From: Flavobacteriales bacterium
GTDB lineage: Bacteria > Bacteroidota > Bacteroidia > NS11-12g > UBA955
Reading direction: 5' to 3'
NCBI GenBank assembly: GCA_947447955.1
Contig: CANFLS010000019.1
Location: forward strand, 1-45,013
DNA: 45,013 nucleotides
Both the position numbers and the translations under genes were made by a program. Below are positions 8,709 through 16,615 of this stretch, piece by piece. The notes under the pieces were generated by a model that saw only the letters and a program-made list of their open reading frames with translations, ran no database searches and was not told the origin of the DNA. The number at the start of each line of letters is the position of its first letter. Within the stretch, counting starts at the first letter, position 1.

Positions 8709-8732
8709 TTAAACTTTAAAATTAAATACATT

Positions 8733-8762
8733 AAAAAAGACGCTAGAAATAGCGTCTTTTTT
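8733..8762 (+). terminator. Intrinsic terminator of the atp operon
   Basis: A 13-bp perfect stem (AAAAAAGACGCTA / TAGCGTCTTTTTT) with a GAAA tetraloop begins 24 bp after the atpG stop. The A-run before and T-run after make it usable from both sides. Confidence 0.92.
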
Positions 8763-8782
8763 GTTTAAAGTTTCTTTTTCAA

Positions 8783-8838
8783 TTACTCCTCATCTAATTG
8801 ATGCACTTCGATGTTTTAGTGGGTGCTTTTGATTTTTT
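8783..8838 (-). pseudogene. Decayed duplicate of the rel 3' end
   Basis: This 56-bp stretch matches the true 3' end of rel at 12053-12108 at about 50 of 56 positions, in the same orientation. Read on the minus strand it gives KIKSTH, a stop, then NIEVHQLDEE and the original stop, against KIKGTHKYIEVHRLDEE in the intact gene. The internal stop and the lack of any further rel sequence upstream show it is a nonfunctional remnant. The two copies are direct repeats bracketing the 8895-12050 gene. Confidence 0.88.
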
Positions 8839-8894
8839 AAAGTGAATATTATAACTTTTTGTTATATTGCATATTAATTAATTAAATTTCAGCA

Positions 8895-11800
8895 ATGAGA
8901 AATATCCAAATAAAATTCAAAGTCTTTATAATATGGGTGTTATTTGGTTGGATATTAAACGCTCATGGACAAAATCCAGAACAATTAGGTGGTAAATTAC
9001 AAACCGAGATTTTTGAGGATACCACCTTAATATTACACATTAAATTATATAGAAAATGCAACTCAGGAATTATGGTAAATGGAATTGGAGGACACATATA
9101 TTTCAATAATGCCTTATATTATCTACACAGCTATAAATTACCACCTGTAAAAAAAATCACAAATGTGACATTAGCTTGTAAAGGGCAATCAAATACTTGT
9201 TCTCCCTCGAATTCAATCAATTCAAATTTTGGAATTGAAGAATTTTATTATGTAGATACATTTAAAATGTCGGATACCATTTATCGGAATATTGTGCGTT
9301 ACCAAATGGCAAAAAAACTACCATTGACTGTTTCAGTTGTCCATGTTCTGAGGAAGGATTACCCAATCAATGTATCTATTTATTATGATCCAATAAGTAT
9401 TTCAACTGAAATTTTTTTAAATGAATTATTTAATTGTACGAAAAAGTCAAATAAATCGCCAGATATTAAATTCAATTTGCCAGTTCAATATGTAAAAGAT
9501 CGAATAGCAAAACATACCATTGGAGCAATAGACAGTACAGATCATGACGAATTCACAATTAAAAACTGTTATCCTGTAGATGGTAATATATTTAGTACGC
9601 AATTATATTACCACGGTTACATTAATTATTTTAGTTTAAATAATCCATTTCCCACGTATTGCGTCCCTCAAAAAAATGGAATTTGTAAAGCCAATCCCAA
9701 AAGTAATCCTCCCATTGGCTTTTATATAGATACATTTACAGGCAATATAGTTTTCACATCATCTGTATTGGGTTATTACATTTACAATTGTCAATTGTCA
9801 GAATATCGAAATTCAAAAAATGGAAATAAAGTACTAATAAGTCGTACTTATTCAGAATTTCAAATTCTGGTTGATACCTGTTATAAAAGCAATAATTCAC
9901 CGGTTATTAGTGCAGAAGATAGTTTGGAAGTTATATTGGGTGATTCATTAAATGTCGATTTTCCAATTACCGATAATTTGGCTTCGAACCAATATAAACA
10001 AGATACCGTTTATGTTTCAACAGAAAAAGAATTGCCAAATATGCGCTTATCTGTGAAGAGTATGACTACTAGGAATAAAATTGTGAATTTTAAATTCACG
10101 CCAGATAGTACCCAATATTCTCCAAATCCATACCGAATAGATTTATTTGCCACTGATAAAAATTGTCCTATCCCCGGCACAGCAAGTAAGCAAATTTTAA
10201 TAAAAGTAAAGAAACGAGGACAAGCCAAAATGAGTTATAAATTTGGGAATTGTAATAGGATTTATTTAAGTGCTTCTTCAAATATTACTGGCGTAAAATA
10301 TGAATGGAAAATAAGAGATTCAATTACAGGTAGCATTACAATCAGTAATAAAGCTATTGATACTCTATATATGAGTGGCGGTAAAAAAAATATATCGCTG
10401 AATATTAGACATGCCGTATATGGATTTCCGATTCAAACGGATAGTTTTTCAATGAAATTCCCACCAGTTATTCAATTTAAACTGAATGGGCTAGCCTGTA
10501 TCGGAAATGCAATGAATTTTGATTTAACCCCGGTTAGATTTATCAATTCACCAAAAATTTATTGTGCAATAAACAATGATTCTTTTCAAATATCGAAATA
10601 CAATGCCAATCAATATATTATAAAAAACAAGAATGTAAATGTTTCTTATTGGTGTAAAGATACTTTTGGCTGCAATATTGGTGATTCTACTTTCATAGTA
10701 GCTAAGCCGAATAAACCAATTGACTTGATATCAAAAACTTTAATAGCTTGCGAAAAGCAACAACCCTTAAATATTTGCTCGAATGTTAATTATCTTGATT
10801 CCATTACTTATAAATATTTCACTAATTCCATTTTAGATTCAGTTGGAAAGAATCAAATATATTTTGATGGTTCAAAAAATATAACCAACAATCAATCATA
10901 TGAAACAGTAAAAATCAAAGTAGTTTCAAAAAATCAATTGGGATGTGAATCTACGGATTCTTTCACTGTTATTATATCAAAACAACCGTTGGTGAAATTA
11001 CGAGATACATCTATCTGTCAAAATACCAAATTGTTGGAATTGAATAAACTCGTTCACAACAAATTCAAAGACACACTGAAAACAATGAAGTGGACAACCA
11101 AATTATGGCCCATGAGCGTAATGGTAAGTGAGTTTTTTAATGTTGATTCTTTTAAATTAGGAAAACCTTATGAAAATAAATTTGGGGGAACTTACACGTT
11201 TATTGTTCGTAATTCAAATTCTGATTCTAGTTGTTTTTGGAAAGATTCATTAAGGATAAAAGTGAATAATGAACCCAATTTGAAAATTATAAGTAAAAAT
11301 ATTCATTATTGTGAGTTTGAAGAACCGAATTTCCAAAGTGGATTGAAAATTGATTCATCGGACGTTCAAATCAGTTATAAATGGATTTCTTACAACGGTG
11401 ATAAATCTTCGATAGCGCTTGAAAAATATAAGTTCAATCCAAACTATAATAAAAATTGCCCAGTAGGGAAATGGCAATTGGCAGTGGGCGCTTCAAAAAA
11501 TGGATGCTTAGGAAATTTTGATACGAGTGATGTCAATATTCATTCTAAACCACAACCCAATTTCAACATCCTACCAAATTCTATTCTGCCTGTTGATAGC
11601 ACAAGGGTCTATTTTCAGAATTTGACACAATCTACAGTTGATAGTATTTATTATGTATGGAATTTGGGGGATAGTATTTCCAATTTTATAAAAACCAAGA
11701 AAGATCAGATTTATAATTATCCCAAACAAAATAAAAATTATCAAGTTAAATTAATTGCCATTTCGCAATGGGGTTGCATGGATAGTTTAATGAAAACCTT

Positions 11801-12050
11801 GTCAATTAGTGTTACATCCAACAATGAATCAATCTACAAATCGAAGCAGTTTTATATTGATAACAATGGAATAGTTCATGACTTAAGTAAATGTATCAAA
11901 TCAATCGGTTGGTACACTTTAGAGGGCGTTAAAATACAGAATACAGAACCAAACATCCATCCCAAATTACCTGTGGGAATTTATTTGGTTAGCGTTTTAA
12001 CAAATGACGGAAGACAATTTTTCACCAAACAAGTAATTACAGAAGATTGA
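8895..12050 (+). CDS. Large secreted repeat protein with PKD domain and type A T9SS sorting domain
   Basis: 1051 residues. A signal peptide (about 1-25, ending NAHG-Q) leads into an N-terminal domain that begins GGKLQTEIFEDTTLILHIKLYRKC. This matches the start of the 36245 protein and the 'ASHLxGG..Y..YRDC' family of Bacteroidota surface proteins, as does the later EYRNSKNGN...ISRTYSEFQI block (about 307-325). Cys-rich immunoglobulin-like segments fill the middle. A PKD-type domain (about 895-975, YYVWNLGDS, WGCMDS) precedes a type A sorting domain (LPVGIYLVSVLTNDGRQ...KQVI, to 1051). It is probably secreted by the type IX system and anchored outside. Its stop lies 2 bp from the convergent rel stop, and a damaged copy of the rel tail lies just upstream, pointing to insertion here. 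The gene looks more A+T-rich than its neighbours. Exact function is unknown. Confidence 0.85.
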   Translation: MRNIQIKFKVFIIWVLFGWILNAHGQNPEQLGGKLQTEIFEDTTLILHIKLYRKCNSGIMVNGIGGHIYFNNALYYLHSYKLPPVKKITNVTLACKGQSNTCSPSNSINSNFGIEEFYYVDTFKMSDTIYRNIVRYQMAKKLPLTVSVVHVLRKDYPINVSIYYDPISISTEIFLNELFNCTKKSNKSPDIKFNLPVQYVKDRIAKHTIGAIDSTDHDEFTIKNCYPVDGNIFSTQLYYHGYINYFSLNNPFPTYCVPQKNGICKANPKSNPPIGFYIDTFTGNIVFTSSVLGYYIYNCQLSEYRNSKNGNKVLISRTYSEFQILVDTCYKSNNSPVISAEDSLEVILGDSLNVDFPITDNLASNQYKQDTVYVSTEKELPNMRLSVKSMTTRNKIVNFKFTPDSTQYSPNPYRIDLFATDKNCPIPGTASKQILIKVKKRGQAKMSYKFGNCNRIYLSASSNITGVKYEWKIRDSITGSITISNKAIDTLYMSGGKKNISLNIRHAVYGFPIQTDSFSMKFPPVIQFKLNGLACIGNAMNFDLTPVRFINSPKIYCAINNDSFQISKYNANQYIIKNKNVNVSYWCKDTFGCNIGDSTFIVAKPNKPIDLISKTLIACEKQQPLNICSNVNYLDSITYKYFTNSILDSVGKNQIYFDGSKNITNNQSYETVKIKVVSKNQLGCESTDSFTVIISKQPLVKLRDTSICQNTKLLELNKLVHNKFKDTLKTMKWTTKLWPMSVMVSEFFNVDSFKLGKPYENKFGGTYTFIVRNSNSDSSCFWKDSLRIKVNNEPNLKIISKNIHYCEFEEPNFQSGLKIDSSDVQISYKWISYNGDKSSIALEKYKFNPNYNKNCPVGKWQLAVGASKNGCLGNFDTSDVNIHSKPQPNFNILPNSILPVDSTRVYFQNLTQSTVDSIYYVWNLGDSISNFIKTKKDQIYNYPKQNKNYQVKLIAISQWGCMDSLMKTLSISVTSNNESIYKSKQFYIDNNGIVHDLSKCIKSIGWYTLEGVKIQNTEPNIHPKLPVGIYLVSVLTNDGRQFFTKQVITED

Positions 12051-12052
12051 GT

Positions 12053-12108
12053 TTACTCCTCATCTAACCGATGAACTTCGATGTATTTGTGGGTGCCTTT
12101 GATTTTTT
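12053..12108 (-). repeat. Direct-repeat partner of the rel-tail remnant (intact copy)
   Basis: The last 18 codons of the functional rel gene, repeated at 8783-8838 with six differences. The two copies have the same orientation and lie 3.27 kb apart. Confidence 0.85.
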
Positions 12109-14269
12109 GTACCAATTGTTCTAAGTGATCGGCTGTGTTTACCATTACCTCAACTTGTCCGCCGAAAGTACCATCACCGTTTGCACGAATGTTAATGGCC
12201 TTCATGTTTACTTCCATGTCTTTCGATATAATATCGGCAATTTTACTCACAATTCCAACATCGTCGATACCACTCACCGATAATTTGGCATCAAACGATT
12301 CATTGTAACCGTCTGTTCTCCATTGGGTAGGAATGATTCTGTAACCATACTGACTCATTAATCGGGTTGCATTGGGACAGTTGTTTCGGTGAATTTTCAC
12401 TCCGTCGCTTACAGTGATAAAGCCAAATATGGAATCGCCTGGTAATGGGTTACAACATTTAGATAGGTCGTAAGGCATTTCGAAATCGTCACCTATAATG
12501 ATTTGCTTTACAATTTTTTTCTTTTCCTTGGGGGCTTCCTGAATAGATTTGACCTTGGGAGGAAATAGAATTTGATTAAGTAATTCTTTGTTTAACTTAA
12601 TTTTTCCCTCAGAAATGGCATAGAAAAATTCATTGCTACTCTTGTATTTAAAATATTTCACCATCGATTGAATGTGTTTATCAATAAAATCGAGATGGTG
12701 TTTGCGAAACAATCTTTCTAAGATACTTTTTCCTAAACTAGATTGTTTTGATTTTTCGTCTTTTAAAAATTCACGAATTTTACTTTTTGCCCTAGCCGTG
12801 TGAACCACCGTAAGCCAGTTTGCAGTTGCTCGGTACTTTTGTGTGGTAATGATTTCAACGATATCGCCATTTTTCAGCAAATGGTTAATGGGAACCAACT
12901 TGTTATTTACCTTGGCACCAATGGTTTTCATTCCCACTTCTGTGTGAATGGTAAAACCGAAATCCAAGGCTGTTGAGCCAATTGGCATTGGTTTAACGTC
13001 GCCTTTTGGTGTGAAAATGTAAATTTCCTCACCAAGCAATGAATATCTAAATTCATTTACCAAATCGAGTGCAGATAAATCGCTATTTTCTAAGGTTTCC
13101 TTAACTGCGCTAATCCAATTTTCAAATGCGTTTTCTTGAGGCGTGTTTTTTGATTCAATATTTTCTGCTTTATAGCGCCAATGAGCCGCCAAACCACGTT
13201 CAGCAATGTCATCCATGCGCTTTGAACGAATTTGCACTTCTACCCAACGTCCTTTAGGACCAACCACCGTAGTATGCAAAGCCGAATAGCCATTGTTCTT
13301 AGGGTGGGAGAGCCAGTCGCGTAAACGTCCCTCATGAGAACGATATTTATCGGTAATGATGCTATACACCCTCCAGCAATCCGCTTTTTCTAGAAAAATT
13401 GGCGAATTCACTATTACACGAATGGCAAATGCATCGTAAACCTCTTCAAAAGGAATACTCTGTTTTTGCATTTTTCTGTAAATGCTATAAATACTTTTGG
13501 GCCGACCTTTAATTTCGGTAATTTCTAATCCGGAATTGTCTAATTCAACTTTTAATGGTTCAATAAATTCGCGAATATACCTCTGTCTAGAAAGTTTAGA
13601 TTCGGCAATTTTGTGAGATATTTCTTTGTAAGATATTGGCTCGGTAAATTTTAAAGCCAAGTCTTCCATTTCTATTTTTATTGCATTTAAACCCAATCTA
13701 TGTGCCAATGGAGCATAGATATAAAGAGTTTCGGAAGCGATTTTGAGTTTTGTGTTTTCAGAAACAGAACCTAATGTTCTCATATTGTGCAACCTATCGC
13801 ACAATTTGATAAGAATTACCCTAAGGTCTTCTCCCAATGTGAGCAGCATTTTCTTGAAATTTTCTGCCTGTACACTTGTATCCCTGTCTACCGTTTCAAA
13901 AACTACAGAAATTTTGGTAAGACCATTAATAATGGATGCAATGGTGCTACCAAAACGATGTTCAATATCGTCAAGGGTAATTTCTGTATCCTCAACAACA
14001 TCATGAAGCAGGGCGCAAACAACGGAGGTAGTACCAAGTCCTAACTCTCCTGCGGCAATTTGCGCCACCGCCAAAGGATGAAAAATATAAGGTTCACCAC
14101 TTTTTCTTACGGTGCCTTCATGTGATCTGGCAGCAAGGTCAAAAGCGGCTCTTATGAGGGATATTTTATCTTTGGATAAATCCTTACCCAAAGTGCGCAA
14201 TAATGTGCGATACCTTTTTAGTAGCTCACTTCTATACGCTTCATAAACTTCTCCCTCAAGTAATGCCAT
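12053..14269 (-). CDS. rel: Bifunctional (p)ppGpp synthetase/hydrolase, RelA/SpoT family
   Basis: 738 residues, full length. Domains in order: HD hydrolase (about 45-200; HDVVED at 89-94, with the metal-binding His and Asp intact, so hydrolysis is expected); synthetase (about 235-360; GRPKSIYSIYRKMQKQ and YDAFAIRVI); TGS (about 400-465; IYIFTPKGDVKPMPIGSTALDF); a Cys-containing conserved-cysteine region (DLSKCCNPLPGD); and a C-terminal ACT domain (about 660-738). It makes and degrades the stringent-response alarmone. Its start is 1 bp from the stop of the upstream peptidase gene, so the two are probably one transcript. Its stop faces the 8895 gene with no terminator between them. Confidence 0.96.
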   Translation of the reverse strand: MALLEGEVYEAYRSELLKRYRTLLRTLGKDLSKDKISLIRAAFDLAARSHEGTVRKSGEPYIFHPLAVAQIAAGELGLGTTSVVCALLHDVVEDTEITLDDIEHRFGSTIASIINGLTKISVVFETVDRDTSVQAENFKKMLLTLGEDLRVILIKLCDRLHNMRTLGSVSENTKLKIASETLYIYAPLAHRLGLNAIKIEMEDLALKFTEPISYKEISHKIAESKLSRQRYIREFIEPLKVELDNSGLEITEIKGRPKSIYSIYRKMQKQSIPFEEVYDAFAIRVIVNSPIFLEKADCWRVYSIITDKYRSHEGRLRDWLSHPKNNGYSALHTTVVGPKGRWVEVQIRSKRMDDIAERGLAAHWRYKAENIESKNTPQENAFENWISAVKETLENSDLSALDLVNEFRYSLLGEEIYIFTPKGDVKPMPIGSTALDFGFTIHTEVGMKTIGAKVNNKLVPINHLLKNGDIVEIITTQKYRATANWLTVVHTARAKSKIREFLKDEKSKQSSLGKSILERLFRKHHLDFIDKHIQSMVKYFKYKSSNEFFYAISEGKIKLNKELLNQILFPPKVKSIQEAPKEKKKIVKQIIIGDDFEMPYDLSKCCNPLPGDSIFGFITVSDGVKIHRNNCPNATRLMSQYGYRIIPTQWRTDGYNESFDAKLSVSGIDDVGIVSKIADIISKDMEVNMKAINIRANGDGTFGGQVEVMVNTADHLEQLVQKIKGTHKYIEVHRLDEE

Positions 14270-14270
14270 T

Positions 14271-15638
14271 TTATTTGCTTAATGCGGCAAAATGCTTGAA
14301 AAATTGTGGAATGGTTTCAATTCCTTTGAAGTAATTGAAAATCCCATAATGTTCATTAGGTGAGTGAATTGCATCACTATCTAATCCAAATCCCATTAAC
14401 ACAGTTTTGGTTTGTAGTTCTTTTTCGAAAAGAGCAACAATTGGAATACTTCCACCACCTCTTGTTGGAATTGGTTCAACGCCAAACGTTTCTGTCATTG
14501 CCAACGCTGCAGCTTTGTATGCATTGCTGGTAGTAGGAGTTAAAACTGGTTCGCCACCGTGGTGGGGAGTTACTTTTACTTTTACACCGGCTGGAGCAAT
14601 ACTTTCGAAGTGTTTTTGGAATATTTCGGTGATTTTTTCGCTGCTTTGGTTAGGAACCAAACGCATAGAAATTTTAGCATAGGCTTTAGATGGCAAAACT
14701 GTTTTAGCACCTTCGCCAATATAACCACCCCAAATACCGTTTACGTCAAGAGTTGGTCTGGTACCTGTTCTTTCAATGGTTGTGTAGCCTTTTTCACCCA
14801 ATACATCATCAATATCTAGATGTTTTTTATAGTCGTCTAAGCTAAATGGAATGCGACCTAGTGCAGCTCTATCTTCAGCAGAAACTTCTTCTACATCATC
14901 ATAAAACTCAGGAATGGTAATATGTCTGTTTTCGTCGTGCATGCTGGCAATCATGGTACAAAGTACATTTATTGGGTTTGCCACGGCACCGCCGTAAACA
15001 CCACTATGCAAATCAATACGTGGACCAGTAACTTCAACTTCAACATAACTTAAACCGCGCAATCCAACGTCGATACTAGGACAATCATTTGCAATGATTC
15101 CAGTGTCTGAAATTAAGATCACATCGGCTTTTAATTTTTCTTTGTTGTTTTTGCAATAGGTACCTAAATTATTAGAACCAACTTCTTCTTCGCCTTCGAT
15201 CATGAATTTGATATTACAAAGCAAAGTGTTCGTTTGCATCATCGTTTCAAATGCTTTCACGTGCATGAAAAACTGGCCTTTGTCGTCGCAGGCTCCACGG
15301 GCATAAATTTTGTTGTCAATAATGGTTGGTTCAAACGGAGGGGTATTCCAAAGTTCATCTGGAACACTTGGTTGCACATCATAATGTCCATATACCAAAA
15401 CAGTTGGCAAAGAAGCATCAATGATTTTTTCTCCGTAAATAATAGGATTACCAGCGGTTTCTTCTAAAACTACATTATCAGCACCTGCAGCAATTAAAAA
15501 TTCTGCAACTTTTTCAGCACATTTGCGAACATCACCAGCAAATGCAGAATCTGCACTAATGCTTGGAATGCGCAATATTTCAAACAATTCGTTTAAAAAA
15601 CGGTCTCTATTTGATTCAATATAACTTGTTGTTGACAT
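14271..15638 (-). CDS. M20 family dipeptidase
   Basis: 455 residues, typical of the carnosinase-like/PepV M20 group. Metal and catalytic motifs in order: GHYDVQP (84-90), GACDDKGQ (115-122), EGEEEVGS (148-155), and a late SxxEHxG-like motif (HSPNEHYG, near 430). A dimerisation domain lies between (about 200-320, DLHSGVYGG). It likely cleaves dipeptides in the cytoplasm with a two-zinc centre. No signal peptide is present. The rel gene follows immediately. A TTG / 20-bp spacer / TAACTTG promoter-like pair ends five bases before the ATG. Confidence 0.93.
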   Translation of the reverse strand: MSTTSYIESNRDRFLNELFEILRIPSISADSAFAGDVRKCAEKVAEFLIAAGADNVVLEETAGNPIIYGEKIIDASLPTVLVYGHYDVQPSVPDELWNTPPFEPTIIDNKIYARGACDDKGQFFMHVKAFETMMQTNTLLCNIKFMIEGEEEVGSNNLGTYCKNNKEKLKADVILISDTGIIANDCPSIDVGLRGLSYVEVEVTGPRIDLHSGVYGGAVANPINVLCTMIASMHDENRHITIPEFYDDVEEVSAEDRAALGRIPFSLDDYKKHLDIDDVLGEKGYTTIERTGTRPTLDVNGIWGGYIGEGAKTVLPSKAYAKISMRLVPNQSSEKITEIFQKHFESIAPAGVKVKVTPHHGGEPVLTPTTSNAYKAAALAMTETFGVEPIPTRGGGSIPIVALFEKELQTKTVLMGFGLDSDAIHSPNEHYGIFNYFKGIETIPQFFKHFAALSK

Positions 15639-15642
15639 AGGT

Positions 15643-15673
15643 GCAAGTTACGGAGGAATTGTATTTTCTGCAA
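15643..15673 (-). promoter_or_regulatory. Probable promoter of the M20 peptidase-rel operon
   Basis: On the minus strand a TTG (15671-15673) is followed after 20 bases by TAACTTGC (15650-15643), close to TAnnTTTG. The box ends about four bases before the ATG at 15638, implying a very short leader. Confidence 0.4.
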
Positions 15674-15695
15674 TTCAAATTCCTCTTTTTTGCAA

Positions 15696-15869
15696 TCAAT
15701 TGTCGCCAGTATTCAAATTCGAATTTTCTTTACGCGATTTGGCTTCTTTTTTTTTGAAACCGTTAAAGAAATAGAATACGCTAGCAAAAACCACGATGGT
15801 AATAATTACTTCCCACAAAAAAACTTCACCTTTAAAGGCAGTAATCGATGCATCAACTGTGTCTTTCAT
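15696..15869 (-). CDS. 57-residue single-span membrane protein
   Basis: Short frame: ATG at 15869, TGA at 15696. The protein has an acidic/neutral N-terminus (KDTVDASITAFKGE), one hydrophobic helix (about 16-38, VFLWEVIITIVVFASVFYFF) and a strongly basic tail (NGFKKKEAKSRKENS), giving a clear N-out/C-in prediction. A perfect -7 box (TATATTTG) ends five bases before the ATG. It lies between the M20 peptidase and the CoA-transferase on the same strand. I do not recognise a family. The membrane topology, the promoter and the clean fit in an otherwise empty 260-bp gap support a real gene. Confidence 0.72.
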   Translation of the reverse strand: MKDTVDASITAFKGEVFLWEVIITIVVFASVFYFFNGFKKKEAKSRKENSNLNTGDN

Positions 15870-15874
15870 AACTA

Positions 15875-15882
15875 CAAATATA
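15875..15882 (-). promoter_or_regulatory. -7 box of the 57-residue membrane protein gene
   Basis: TATATTTG on the minus strand, an exact TAnnTTTG match, five bases before the ATG at 15869. No clear -33 element; the upstream sequence is the end of the CoA-transferase gene. Confidence 0.5.
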
Positions 15883-15898
15883 AGATTGTATTGTTGGG

Positions 15899-16558
15899 TT
15901 AAGCGTTTAAATCGATAACGGGAATTTCTCCTTCGATAACCAAACGGCCTAGGGTTTTTTGTTTTACTTCTTCAAACGTAACACCTGGTGCAATTTCTTT
16001 CAATTCGAATCCCCTTTCGGTGATTTCAAAAACGCCCAATTCTGTTACTACTTTCTTTACACAACCCAGTCCTGTTAATGGCAGAGAACACTTAGGCAAT
16101 AACTTGCTTTCGCCTGCTTTGTTGGTATGTTGCATGGCAACCACAATGTTTTTTGCTGAAGCAACCAAATCCATTGCGCCGCCCATTCCTTTTACCATTT
16201 TACCTGGAATTTTCCAGTTTGCAATGTCGCCATTGTCGCTCACTTCCATGGCACCCAAAACAGTCAAATCAACTTTCCCAGCGCGAATCATTCCAAAACT
16301 GGTAGCACTATCAAAGATAGACGAACCTTTTACCATGGTAATGGTTTGTTTGCCTGCATTAATCAAATCGGCGTCTTCTTCTCCCTCAAAAGGGAAAGGA
16401 CCCATGCCAAGCAATCCATTTTCACTTTGCAAAACAACTTCCATTCCTTCAGGAATGTAGTTTGCAACGAGGGTAGGGATTCCAATTCCTAAATTTACGT
16501 AATATCCGTTTTTTAGTTCTTTGGCAATGACTTTGGCAATTCCGAATTTATCTAGCAT
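15899..16558 (-). CDS. scoB: CoA transferase subunit B (succinyl-CoA:3-ketoacid type)
   Basis: 219 residues from the ATG at 16558 (LDKFGIAKVIAKELKNG). Family hallmarks are VNLGIGIPTLVANYI (21-35), the catalytic glutamate in SENGLLG (Glu46), and GGAMDLVASAKNIVVAMQHT. It is the active-site subunit that moves CoA between succinate and acetoacetate or related 3-oxoacids. An upstream in-frame TTG at 16588 would add ten residues not seen in the family. Subunit A, normally encoded next to it, is absent: the upstream gene is a cytochrome and the downstream one a small membrane protein. A distant scoA must be assumed if the enzyme works. Confidence 0.93.
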   Translation of the reverse strand: MLDKFGIAKVIAKELKNGYYVNLGIGIPTLVANYIPEGMEVVLQSENGLLGMGPFPFEGEEDADLINAGKQTITMVKGSSIFDSATSFGMIRAGKVDLTVLGAMEVSDNGDIANWKIPGKMVKGMGGAMDLVASAKNIVVAMQHTNKAGESKLLPKCSLPLTGLGCVKKVVTELGVFEITERGFELKEIAPGVTFEEVKQKTLGRLVIEGEIPVIDLNA

Positions 16559-16615
16559 TTCAGTACAAATTTCAATAAAATTTGTCAAACTTATGCATCT
16601 AAATTGGTATTTTTT

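Noticed and set aside
8733..8838. rel-tail copy as part of the atp terminator
   Set aside because: The terminator hairpin ends at 8762, 20 bp before the repeat, and the repeat has no stem.
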